Positions 47,461 to 58,568 of a stretch of 64,000 nucleotides of DNA are shown here, piece after piece. Positions within the stretch are counted from its first letter, which is position 1, and every line of letters starts with the position of its first letter. A model generated the notes under the pieces. That model did no database searches and was not told where the DNA came from. It saw only the letters and a program-made list of their open reading frames with translations. The position numbers and the translations under genes are program-made. This DNA comes from Physcomitrium patens (lineage: Eukaryota > Streptophyta > Bryopsida > Funariales > Funariaceae), in NCBI RefSeq assembly GCF_000002425.4, contig NC_037272.1:14286182-14350181 (forward strand), read 5' to 3'.

Positions 47461-48080
47461 GTGAAAAACTGGTATCTCGCAGAAGCTAGCTTTCCCGAGC
47501 AGCAAAGAAGCGAGACACATTGTCTGTCGTTTTGCCCACTGCCGGTTTTCTTCGTAATTTAAGTCTTGATTTGCTGGAACTGTTCGAAATGTGTCAAACA
47601 TTTCATCACGCAATTCCTTAGTAGCTATTTAAATCCATCGAAATTAATACGGTCATTACGACGAGAGATACTCGCAGCTGCGGCTGGTCGGTTGTACCAG
47701 AGACAGTGCTACCGCGTCGTGGTTAAACCCTAACATGTATACCCACGACTGTCTATCACATACAGTTGGGCATTCTGGAAACGTCTCATACTACGTTTTG
47801 CAATAATCTGATTTTTATGGTCTTAATTTTGATGTAATATGCAAGTACACTGAAAGTAGGTAGCTTGTAGATAATCCAGCTTTACCGAGCAGCGTAAACG
47901 TGAGGTACATTGTCTACCTTTTGCTCGCTGTTGGTTATCTTTGTGGACTAAGTCTCGATTTGATGCAATTGGTCGTAGCGTGTCTTAAAGTTTCGGAAAC
48001 AGCCCGTTCGAGAATTGGCTCATGAATTGTTTTAAAACAATCTGATTTCAATGATTTTAATTTTAATATGCGTCCAATGA
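47461..48080. repeat. Diverged tandem duplication upstream of the ferroxidase gene
   Basis: A ~150-bp block at about 47461-47610 recurs, imperfectly, at about 47852-48000; shared landmarks include CGAGCAGC, ACATTGTCT and AAGTCT(T/C)GATTTG. A shorter block (CAATAATCTGATTTTTATGG at 47801) recurs near 48037. The copies end within 150-220 bp of the start codon at 48223. Confidence 0.7.
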
Positions 48081-48222
48081 GAACTGTCCTCTTGCAATTT
48101 ACATATTCTACGTCAAAAACATTTCTTTGCTGGAATTGTTTTGCATCGTGATTGTAGATTTAACATGTTGCCAATGCCCTGATGACATCTGAATCTGAAA
48201 TTGAGCAGCTGTAGGTGCAACG

Positions 48223-50093
48223 ATGGATTTTTTCCGGGTTTGCGTCTTGGTTCTAGCATGGACCTGTTGCCTTTTTCACCCGCGATTGGTCCTCGCCGAT
48301 GCAGACGATTCCAATAGTACTAACTCAATCTGCCAGGCTATGGTGCCCTCCCCGAAGCTTGAAATGTTTGTTGATAAGTTGCCGAAACTCAGGAAAATTT
48401 CTTTTGCAAATGGCAAGAAGTTGACCATCGGAGTCTACAAAATCAAGCAGGTAAGACACAAAATTAGTGAATTTCACTCGCACTTTCAATTCACGCTCAC
48501 ATGTAGACCTTCAGCGTGCCCTCGAACTTCCAATGATCGATTCTGACAATTCCAAATCTATTGTTCAATCCACAGAAATTGCACAGAGACCTGCCACCGA
48601 CAACGCTGTATGCATACGGCACAACGGCACGGACAGCCTCCTACCCGGGGCCAACCCTGGAGGCAATCCAGAATGTGACATCCCATATTCGCTGGGAGAA
48701 TCACATTCATGATAAGGAGCACATGTTCACTGTTGATCCCACTGTAATGTGGGCCAATCCTAAGAAAGGGGGAGTTCCAATGGTCGTCCACCTTCACGGT
48801 GCCGAGACTGCGGCTGTATCTGATGGTTACCCTGACGCATGGTACACTGCCTTCGGAGATACGGGACACGCTTACACCACCAAGGATTACCAATATCCCA
48901 ACCAGCAGTCACCCACCATGCTCTGGTATCATGACCACACGTTCGGCATCACGAGGCTGAACATCTTGTCTGGAATGGCTGGGCTCTACATCATCCGGCC
49001 GAAGGAGAAGCTGCCGGCATGGATACCTCACAAGAACTACGAGGTGACGCTCTTTCTGCAGGACAAGGCCTTGTACAATGACGGCAGAATCAACTTCCCC
49101 ACCGTGGGACTGTCCCTGAGAAATCACCCTCACTGGTGCCCGGAGTATTTCGGCGACGTGATCCTCGTGAACGGCAAAGCATGGCCTTACCTCGTCGTCA
49201 AGCCTCGCAAGTACCGCTTCCGTCTCGTGAATGGTGGCAATGCGAGAGTTTTCGAGCTTTCTCTGAGCACCCACAAAACCGGCTTCATTCAAATTGGTAC
49301 CGACGGAGGACTCCTCGAAAAGCCGATGTATGTGAGCAGCTTAATCGCTGCTCCAGCGGAGAGGCTGGACTTCATCATCGATTTCTCCCTTGTCGCCGGG
49401 GAAGACATTATTCTCAAAAACTCAGCACTTGTGCCCTATCCCGACGGGGATCCAGCGTTCACCCCTCCCAGCACTCAAAGCATCATGAAGTTCAAGGTAA
49501 AGAAGTTTGACAAAGACGATGCGCCGAACTCTCCAGCCATCCCTGCAATGCTCCGGAAGCCAGACCCCGTGATCAGCTTAGAAAATGCCACATGGAGAAC
49601 AAACACGATGATCGAAATCGCCGACGAGGACGATTTTCCCACTGGTTCCCTCCTTTCCAACCTCACCTGGATGGACCCAGTGACCGATATCCCTTACCTC
49701 GGCTCCACCGAGATCTGGGAGTTCATCAATCTTACCCCAGACGCGCACCCCATGCACATCCACCTGATTAAATTCAAGGTGCTCAACATCCAACCCTTCA
49801 ACCTCACACTCTACGAGGAGAAGGGCTGCCATCGCTTCGAGCACTCCTACCGCGGCCCGGGGAGCTGCATCACGGAGGACCCTGTGGAGCCCAAGGCGTA
49901 CCACGCAGGATGGAAAGATACCGTGATTGCACTTCCTGGTTACATAACCAGGCTGGTGTTGCACTGGAGCCCGGAATACGGCGGCGAGTTCCCGTTCGAC
50001 GCGACTGCAAAGCCTGGGTACCTCTGGCATTGCCACATCCTGGACCACGAGGATAACGACATGATGCGCCCTATTCAGATGCTGAGGAGATAG
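48223..50093 (+). CDS. LPR-type multicopper oxidase (ferroxidase), secreted
   Basis: Homologue of Arabidopsis LPR1/LPR2, apoplastic ferroxidases that control root growth under low phosphate through iron redox. Exons 48223-48450 and 48576-50093 give 581 residues, the length I recall for LPR1. A signal peptide covers roughly residues 1-25 (hydrophobic VCVLVLAWTCCLF). Copper ligands are complete: HLHG (148-151), WYHDH (194-198 region), HPMHIH (467-472) and HCHILDHEDNDMM (561-573), which covers the type 1 and trinuclear sites. The early segment MFVDKLPKLRKI and HRDLPPTTLYAYG are characteristic of the LPR/bilirubin-oxidase-like branch rather than of laccases. The single large second exon and fairly high GC set it apart from the many-exon genes nearby. 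No defects seen. Confidence 0.95.
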
Positions 50094-51675
50094 CGACCCC
50101 AGTGGCCTGATCGACGCGGTGTGAGCTGGGAAGAGGCAATGCATGTGTTTTGGTATCGATGTGTTCGTCGATGAGCTTGTTAGATAGACTTAGTTGTGTA
50201 CATCACAAAAAGATATAAAAGAAAAAAGGCTGTGACTGGTGATCGCCAAAATCACTCAACCGTAATAAACTTCCCCTGTGGTCTACAATCACCGCAATCT
50301 ACAATCACATCTGCTAGCGTTTCAGCCTTCAATCTGTCTTCGTCATACGCCGGCACCGTCACACCTGATCAGCGTCCAATCCATGTTCCTCTCTCCCAGA
50401 GATCCAGTGTCTGTATCGTGTATGGATTGTGTGCACTGTGTCTGTATTGTGTATGTATTGTGAATTCTCCACGTATACTGAAGAGACGGTGTACGTTCTA
50501 GCCATAAATTGATCGAGCTCCATCGCAGGGGTCTTCAGACTCTGGGTGGAGTATAGACAAAAGATTACACAAACTATCTCAGGAGCTTGAATATTAATTT
50601 GTTGCATATTATACATAGTTAATTCGGTTTGAATGAGGGAGGGGAAAACATTGAAGTTTAAACATTTTTGAAAAACATTCTTCATAATATTAGAGGTGGA
50701 TTTTGATATCAATGGAACAAGTTTAGAGAAGTATATAAAAGATTTTTTTATACTAGTATACATCACATAGCAAGAGAAAAGATAGGAGCACACATAGTAA
50801 AAGGAAATACAGCATCATTTGATCACCTTTCAAACAAACTAAGTGTATTTCTTTCCCTACAACCACCTTGGTCTTTAAAATACTTAATGTGTAAAACATT
50901 TTTAAGAATAATATTGTTTGAGTAGAAGTCTAGAATATCTGGATAAATAAAGACGAAGAAGAAAATTTCAATGAAGACAAACATTTTATCAGATTTTAGA
51001 GGAGCTTTTGTACAGACAAAGTTTCTCGAAGGATATAAAATAAGTTGGAATGTAAGGAACAATTAGTAAAGGGCCAAACTCTACTCCATGAAAATCCTTG
51101 GTTATGTTTATATCAAAAAAGATTTGTAGTAGTTATTCCAATTAGTTAGGGACAAACAACTTTAGACCAAAGTAATTAAATTAAACAACATTTAAAGGTA
51201 AAAATTCTACAATTATTACAAAATTAAGTAAAAGTGTCTTAATTATTATTTCAATTTTTATAATGGGATACTTGACAAGCCAAAAATTAAAACAATAACA
51301 AAGTTTATGTCTAAAATTCTTAAGAAAAAAATGCCAAATTAATTAAATAGTGGCTTGTTAGATTATTAATCTCAGAAAAGTTAGAAGATGTTATTTTGAA
51401 AGGGATATAGGAAAAAAACCAAATGGCATAGATGGAATGATAATAAAACATTTCAAGTATTTTTGGAGTATATTATATTAATACAATCTCAATGTTATAA
51501 AATTTGATCTAAAAATAAATATATTTTCTCAAAATATTATTTGTAGAAATATTATCTAATTACAAAAAATAAGGAATGGAATATCTTATATAAATAAAGG
51601 CTTTTCATACCACTAAACTTTTCTTAAAATAAATATATAATTTTCTATTTTTTAAAAAATAATTTAATTATATAG

Positions 51676-51678
<3 letters not shown>

Positions 51679-51717
<39 letters not shown>
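51679..51717. repeat. (TA)n microsatellite
   Basis: About 39 bases of TA. Confidence 0.95.
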
Positions 51718-51720
<3 letters not shown>

Positions 51721-51892
51721 CTATTTGTTTTATTTTAGATAATATTTTGGTTATCCAAGAAACTATCTATTAGAAAAATGTCTTTTAAAACTATTCATAA
51801 AAATTTACCTAATTACTTATATTAAAATTAGACTTCTCAATAATTCTTAATAAAGTTTTATAGAAATTTCTATTTGAGGTATTATAAAAACT

Positions 51893-51894
<2 letters not shown>

Positions 51895-51926
<32 letters not shown>
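51895..51926. repeat. Poly-T tract (32 bases)
   Basis: Uninterrupted T run followed by a pyrimidine-rich stretch; on the minus strand it reads as a long poly-A. Confidence 0.95.
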
Positions 51927-53631
51927 CCTTCTTCTTTTACTTTTTTTCTTTACTTTTATTTCTATAATGAGATTATTATTAAGCAACATGGATGTCACAA
52001 TCTTATGTAATAAAAATAAGGCAAAGAATTATTTTTACAAAAAAATAGAAGTCAAGAATGTTTATTGGTTCTCTATCTTTTTAATTTACCAACTCCTCTT
52101 GCTAAATAGATTATTATTAAGTTTCAACTACAAGAAGCTTAAATTAGATTTAAAAAAAAATAGATGTTGAAGATATCTATACATAAATCAAGAAAAATTT
52201 AGCCAGATTGTTCTAAGATCTTTTATTTTTAAAAATAATATTAATTTTTTAATTTTTTAATAAAATAAATAGATCTAATTCTAAAATTTGGATTACAATT
52301 GGTAAAATATGGCAATCTATGATTCAACAACTCTATTTATATATATTTTCTATAGACCTTTGGTACAATATGAAAAATATTATTTTAGTGAAACTCACAC
52401 TATTTGTTTCTAAGAGATATTATTAATTCTATCAATTCTATAGAAGTTGTATTAAATATAAACAAATTTATGCAATATATACATAAATTTTAAAATCTAG
52501 AAGAAAAAATAATCAGAATTTTTAAAAAAGTCAAATTAGAGACAATTATAGAAAAGTCTAATAATAATTTTTAAACCATTTCAAAAGATTCTTTCTTCTA
52601 AATTGGTTCAAAATATTAGATATTTAACACCAAACAAATGGATTGAACTTTAGATTTATATGATACATTAATACTCTTCACTAGTCTCTAATTGCAAGAG
52701 GTAAATCTAATTCTAAACATTGATGTTTTTATTGTTTTATTACAACCATTTCACTTAAAAATTCTTTAGATAGGAATCTAGTCTCAAGTTTTCTCTTGCA
52801 ATCAAAGAAAACATCCAATAAATGCATAATATTCTCTTTGTCTTTCTATTTACTTACAAATCCATGTATGGATGTAATTAAAATTAGACTTAGTCATTTA
52901 GTATTGATAAAAGAGTTGTCACCTTGAATGTGTACAAAAATTATAGGCTATAAAGTTAGTTATAAAGTTAGTTATATTTATTGCTAGGAATAAAAGATTT
53001 TGTTGTTTTGTCATTGTTTCAAGGAAATAGAATAAAAATTGGTATAATAAATTACTTTCTTTCTTCTGCATTTATTTGACATTGATATAGTAAAAAAAAT
53101 ATTTATCTTTTGTTCATTTTATTAAAAAAATATTCAAAAATATATATTTAAAAAAGAAATAAAAAGAGTCCAGAATTAATTAATATTTAATATTAATTAA
53201 TATAATAAAATAAGAATAATTGATTTATCTATTTTTAATTATATATATTTCTGTATTTAATTATTTTCTTTAATATATTATATTTATAAGATATTTGAAG
53301 ATGTTAAAAAACCCAACTATAAGATGTAGACATCTATAAGATAATATAAAATTAAAATTATAATTTAATATAATATTAAAATCTATTACATTTTATTTTA
53401 TCAATAAAGATATATTTTCAAATATCTTATCATTTTTATAGAAGTTTCTATCTTAAGTAAAATGACTACAAAATATTTAGTTATTCCTTGAATTTTTTGT
53501 ATGTAAGAGTGTGTTTTCTATATAATTCTTTGATAAATTCATATATGTTATAAAAAATCCTCAAAAGAATATTAAATTAATGAAAATCAAGCTCTTTATG
53601 GTTCTATACTATGTATTCTATAGTACACATC

Positions 53632-53654
53632 TATATATATATATATATATATAT
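53632..53654. repeat. (TA)n microsatellite
   Basis: TA dinucleotide tract. Confidence 0.93.
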
Positions 53655-54225
53655 TTCTATACATTTGATACTATGTAGAGCATATTGCTTAAGAATTTAT
53701 GTATGGGTAATTAATTTTGCTATTAAATTTTTTGATGATGGTTAGGATGGGTGGGTAAATTTAGTAAATATTTAGTTGAATTTAAAGATTTGTTAAAAAA
53801 ATAGACGTCATTAATGCCCAAAGTTAATGTCAAAATATCACCTAACAAAAGAAAATAATAAGCATTCATCAACGTCTTGACAAGAACTAAATCCTACATG
53901 TCAGATGAAATCTCTACGGCACGTATCATTCATTCAAACTAGTTTTAAATTAACCAATACCAAAACAGAGTATGATTATCATCCGAATCATGCAGAAATT
54001 TCATTCATCCATTTTATTTATCCATATATTGATACGCGCATCATTGTTTTTGGTTGTATTCTTTGTTTACTGTTGTTGATGGAGATCTGGGTTCACTGAA
54101 GAATGGTGCAGTGTCTGCATGCTGTGTGTATGTTTCCAAGGATGGGTTGCTGCAGATTTGATCTTGATTGATTGAGCAAGCTCCCAGGATATATATTCCT
54201 TATGGGAAATTTTATGATAAAAAGG

Positions 54226-54258
<33 letters not shown>
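54226..54258. repeat. Compound (CT)n(TA)n microsatellite
   Basis: About 15 bases of CT directly followed by about 18 of TA. Confidence 0.93.
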
Positions 54259-55693
54259 AGTAAAAAGCCAGTTAGAAACATGATAGAAATTACATACGTA
54301 ACAGCAAAAATTTCAGTAAAAAATAAGATCATTTTTAAAATACAAGCTTTTTTCATATCTTTACTTGTAATTTATATCATGGTTGTTCAATGATGAAAAC
54401 ATACAAAATGATTGATAAATTATTAATAAAAATTTCATTATAAAAGATTTCAAATATTAGGAATCTCTGTGTTATTACGATTGTTAAAAGATAATAACCT
54501 GGTTTTTAAATTTGTTGAAGGTATCATGTTTAAATTTCAAGGTTTTAACAGAAGTATATATATATATATTATGTTATTTTATTAGTGTCTTTTAACAAAT
54601 GGGATCATGTTGTTTTCTAAAATAATTATACATCAATGTTCCATGTGCAGTTAAATTTATAAGTAGATATATACTTACTTTGATGCACATAATTACGTAT
54701 AGTACCCATATTTCATCCCTTTGAACAGTCCATGATAAACCACTCGTACCTTGAATTTAGCCAATGAACATTTTGAGCAAAATAGTTTATCTTGATAACT
54801 ATTAAATTTAACACTATAATGCTCATCATGACACCATATTATAATCATGTTGGCCATCCTGACAAAAGCCGGATTGATAACAACACTAAATCTCTAAAAC
54901 CATCATCTAGCAAACTTGTCAGCACAAATTTTACAAAATCATCACATGAGCATGAAACAAACTTAACTATTCTATCGTAATTTGTTTTTTGTATAAAAGT
55001 CAAACATTTGCATTGAAACGGTGATCATTAACAAACAACACAATGCTTTCCAAGCAAGACATGGTTTCTGAACAACCTAAGAAACATCCATTTCATCTAC
55101 TTTGATAGTATCTTACGATGTAATTGAAAGAATGAAAGAAAGAAACAACACTGCAATGCTTGCGAAATAGTGATAAATCACGCTTGATGTTGCCGAAATT
55201 GGAATTGCTTGAACTTCGACAGCTGAAAACAGCGACAGAAACTTATATTATATGCATAAGATTTAGCATGCACCGTGGACCTCAATCGCAGAGGTAAGCA
55301 CCACCACCACAACAGGTGGCAAATGGGATTAGAGTCGCAGGTAGGTGGGATATCCGGATTAAACGAGGCAAGAGGCAACAATTCAAGGTAGTCGCGAAGA
55401 TCAGGACCCGTCAACAAGTCGACAACGCAATTCAATCTGCAAATGGTATCTTGGTATTTCATAAAACGTCGACATGAACACACCGCAAACCTCAGTGGTC
55501 CGACTACGAGCTACATTGCATAGACATCAGTGCTCTACGATTTTTTCACTCCAGCAGCTGCAGCTCCTGCAGTCGGCCAACTCCCTAGACTCCGACACAA
55601 ACATGCAGCTACGGAACTGCTCAACCTAAGCCATAAGATATTTGATCGAGTATCGGAGAGTCTTGGCTTGCTGACCATTGTGAACGAATCCAC

Positions 55694-56164
55694 TTAGCTT
55701 CCAGGCACCAACCTCCCTGAACAGTAACCGATCAAATACAAAATCAGCACTAGGATACGAACAACTTGGGAAGGAAACGCATACTACATGATTGGAAGAG
55801 TCTCGGAGGAAATGCGAAGAAGGGGAGAGATTCCTGTACCCTGGCAGTAAAATCTCTGTTCGAATTTGATGCCGCACTTCTGGGGAATAGCAATAGCGGC
55901 ACTCAGGTTGATTTTAAGTGCGACAGCCTCCTTGCTTGTGGCCAGTCTACACAAGCAGTCGATTGCGCTCTTCTGCTTTCTGGGCGGAAGAAATTGACGG
56001 ATGGCATCGCAACAACGCTTGTCGGGCTTGACGCGGGGGTCCCTGCTAGCATTCAAGCAGGGCAAGAGGAGGTCGATGTCGCAGCCAGCTGCAGCAGTGG
56101 TGACGACCATCGCGGACGCCACGATAAGAACTAAACACATCGCAGCGACGATGCGGAGCTTCAT
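55694..56164 (-). CDS. Non-specific lipid-transfer protein, secreted
   Basis: Small secreted protein that carries lipids, commonly linked to cuticle formation or defence. Exons 56164-55840 and 55716-55694 give 115 residues. A signal peptide (about 1-27, MKLRIVAAMCLVLIVAS) is followed by the complete eight-cysteine motif at residues 28, 36, 51-52, 70, 72, 97 and 107: C-x7-C-x14-CC-x17-CxC-x24-C-x9-C. The second exon is only 23 bases and supplies the end GRLVPGS, which resembles the C terminus of known moss and type-D LTPs; without it the frame would run into an unrelated tail. No GPI-attachment tail is present. Spacing does not exactly fit the classical type 1 or type 2 patterns. Confidence 0.9.
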
Positions 56165-56275
56165 GGTGCCGGCTAAAAGTTGGAACAGAACACTCTATAT
56201 AAACAGAAGCACGATGCTAGAACCAGCTGCTGAAGAGGCATAGATGGGATGAGAAATGACGGGACCCGGCATGGG

Positions 56276-56282
56276 ATTTATA
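56276..56282 (-). promoter_or_regulatory. Probable TATA box of the lipid-transfer protein gene
   Basis: Minus strand reads TATAAAT in a GC-rich setting, about 112 bp upstream of the start codon, which would leave an 80-base leader. A weaker TATATAG lies at about 56196-56202 but is too close to the ATG. Confidence 0.5.
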
Positions 56283-56867
56283 CCACGGACTCGCCGACGG
56301 ATGCGCTGAATCATGCATGCAACGCCGCGACGTCAGCTGCTCGTTAAGATCTACAATCTGACCCTTCGAGTCCAGCATCCAGCTCTGAATCCTCACGTTC
56401 GTTTTTTGCTGTGTGGGTGTTGTTCACCGGACTGCGTGGATGCGTGCACGACCATAAGCACGAGGTGGGCTGCGATGTGATTCAGTGCAGTCGTTGACGT
56501 TGCGGAGCTGCGAATTGATTGAAAATTGCAGCTCCAGGAATTTGATCTGCTCGTCCCCCTCTCTTTGTTTTCCTCTTCCTGACGCAGTTGTTCACTTTCT
56601 CCGCCCTCACGTTTGCTGATTTAATTATTTTTATTTGTTTCATTTATGTTTGCCTTCCACTATCACTATTACTGCCACTTGGCTACGTCGTTGCTGACAC
56701 ATTGGATTGATACCCCCTTTGCAACTTGCTGGCGCGTCTGTTGTGCGTCTGCCACTTGGTGCCTTGTTGTACCGACTGGGTGCTTTGGTGTTGCAGATGT
56801 TTTGCATTACTAAGAAAAACAAGAAAGAAGGAAGGAATGCTTTTGATAGTTATTTATAGTTGTATTA
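56283..56867. other. Upstream flank of the lipid-transfer protein gene
   Basis: Moderate GC sequence to about 56600, then AT-rich. No coding frame supported. Confidence 0.5.
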
Positions 56868-57223
56868 GAGGGTTTCAAACATGGCACTATTGCAAAATCA
56901 AATAACTTGGATTTAGCACTTGATATTTCTAGAATGTCAAATCTAAAACATCACCATTTATATTTTATTACTTCTTAATATTATTTCATAATTCAAACTT
57001 TATTACCCCTTAGTATGGAGTCAAAAAGGGGAGAGAGCTGAGGCAAGCAACATGATTTTTGATATTTGACTTGTTCTTCTTTTGATATTTTGATTTCAAA
57101 ATCATCGACCTCACAAGGTGGGTGATTTGGTGAAGTATCAAGTGATATTCCAAAATATCACAAAATACTTTGGATTTGCATCATAGGTGAAATATCATCC
57201 AAAAAGGTCATGTTTGAAACTCC
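56868..57223. mobile_element. PIF/Harbinger-like (Tourist-type) MITE
   Basis: About 356 bp with terminal inverted repeats sharing GTTTCAAACATG: left end GAGGGTTTCAAACATGGC, right end (reverse complement) GGAGTTTCAAACATGAC. It is flanked by TTA on both sides (56865-56867 and 57224-57226), the target duplication expected of this superfamily. Subterminal CACTTGATA motifs are also inverted. Non-coding. Confidence 0.72.
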
Positions 57224-57599
57224 TTATTGTATAGATGTCATAATGTTAAAAAATAGGCAAGAAAAAAAATAAAAAATATTTTTTAAATGATGTATATTGT
57301 TGATAACATTAGAAAGAATGTTTGCCTATTTAAAATCACTATTTAATGATGATTTTTTTTAAATAAAAAAAATTACATCTCAAATAAACATTAAGATGCA
57401 TAGAATGTGGTTGACATTTAGTCTTTTGAATGAATATAAAATTAATTTTTATTACAAAATTTAGATTTATATAATTTCTTATATATCTTTTTTAAAATTT
57501 TATTTAATTTGAGCATGTAAAGTTTAAGATAGTATTTTTAATAATTAAAATATTATTATTAAGTTTGATTTATTTCCATTAAAGATATAAATCTTAGAA

Positions 57600-57772
57600 A
57601 ACTAAAAGATCAATACACTCTTGTGTCACTCAAAAAGACTAAAGAATCACTCAAAGATGGTTTAATATTAAATGAGAATGGTTGTTAGTAAAGATAAGAA
57701 GACTAGAAAGTCTTGAAACAAGATTAAGGATTAGAAAGGCATTGACAAGAGTGAAGAAGGCTTCACTCTTAT
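57600..57772 (-). mobile_element. Inverted fragment of the same 548-bp LTR family
   Basis: From about 57690 to 57772 the sequence matches the reverse complement of the neighbouring LTR, including GAGTGAAGAAGGCTTCACTCTT. The match stops exactly where the next LTR begins, as if that element had inserted into this older copy. The left limit is uncertain. Confidence 0.62.
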
Positions 57773-58320
57773 TGTCATGGATATATATTTATTGTAATTA
57801 TTATTTAGGTAATATGAATAGGTAGAAGTAGGTAAAGATAGATTAAGTTCATAATATCTTCTAAACTACCTTCTTAGAAGCTTTATAGATGGTGCTTTGA
57901 CTTTACATGTATTTGTAGTTGATTAATAGGTTAGAAATTTAGTTAACAAATTAACCACGTGCCATATATGTAAGTAGCTTATGAAACTAATTAACTATAT
58001 GGCATCCATATAAAAAACTTGTCTTCCAATTTAAGCTATGTATTGTGCAAAGTCAACATGTTTTGGAGATTCTATTGAATATTGCCACATAGCTCCTAAA
58101 TAGATAGTATATGTAGGGACAAGAATAAAGCCTTCTTCACACTTTTTTAATTCTTTTCTTGCTTCTAGTTTAATTTCTGAAGTCTATAGTTTTCTTGTCT
58201 TTTAGCAATAGCCATTCTAGTTTCCTTTTAATATACATACTTTCTTATTTCTATTTTTCCATATTTCTTTGAAAAAGTTTTACTTGTTTATTTGATTTCA
58301 TTAAGTTCTTGTTCTTGACA
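57773..58320 (+). repeat. 5' LTR of the outer gypsy element
   Basis: 548 bp, TGTCA...TTGACA, colinear with the solo LTR at 37162-37708. Contains a palindromic AAGCCTTCTTCAC region. Confidence 0.85.
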
Positions 58321-58340
58321 GATTGACAATAGTATACTTA

Positions 58341-58352
58341 GAATATTAGAGC
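58341..58352 (+). other. Primer-binding site of the outer gypsy element
   Basis: GAATATTAGAGC, 20 bases after the LTR, is a decayed form of the TGGTATCAGAGC site complementary to initiator tRNA-Met. Confidence 0.6.
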
Positions 58353-58568
58353 TTTATCTTTTCTTGATTAAGAATAGATTATTTCTTTTTCTTAATAAGA
58401 CATAAGCATATTAGAAGTTCTAAACTAATATTATTTTGAGTATTTTTTTTATTCTTAATTTCTTTTTTTTACTTATTTTAATTGATATTAGACATTTCTT
58501 TTCTTTTAAGTTTTATTATAGTAGAGTTTATTAAAATAAAGAGTGCAATGGCATAAATGTAAGAAAAA

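Larger units (their letters stand above)
41040..48222. other. Intergenic, mixed composition
   Basis: 3' UTR of the dienoyl-CoA reductase, then AT-rich sequence (41700-42660 and 43900-44900) alternating with moderate-GC stretches (42660-43900 and 45000-48222). Contains a TA microsatellite, a G10 run at 44961, an ATGG repeat near 45026 and the duplicated block at 47461-48080. Two longish minus-strand open frames are listed separately with low confidence. No spliced gene could be built. Confidence 0.55.
50094..55693. other. Intergenic, strongly AT-rich
   Basis: The first ~450 bases are probably 3' UTR and flank of the ferroxidase gene. From about 50550 to 55000 the sequence is very AT-rich, with long homopolymers and TA tracts and no coding signal. 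From about 55150 GC rises again near the lipid-transfer protein gene. The 101-aa minus-strand frame at 55178-55483 has no family features. Confidence 0.6.

Noticed and set aside
49578-50144. 188-aa minus-strand open frame
   Set aside because: Antisense shadow of the ferroxidase second exon, whose codon bias leaves the opposite strand open.
55178-55483. 101-aa Cys-rich minus-strand frame downstream of the lipid-transfer gene
   Set aside because: No signal peptide or regular cysteine pattern, and the lipid-transfer gene already ends properly at 55694.
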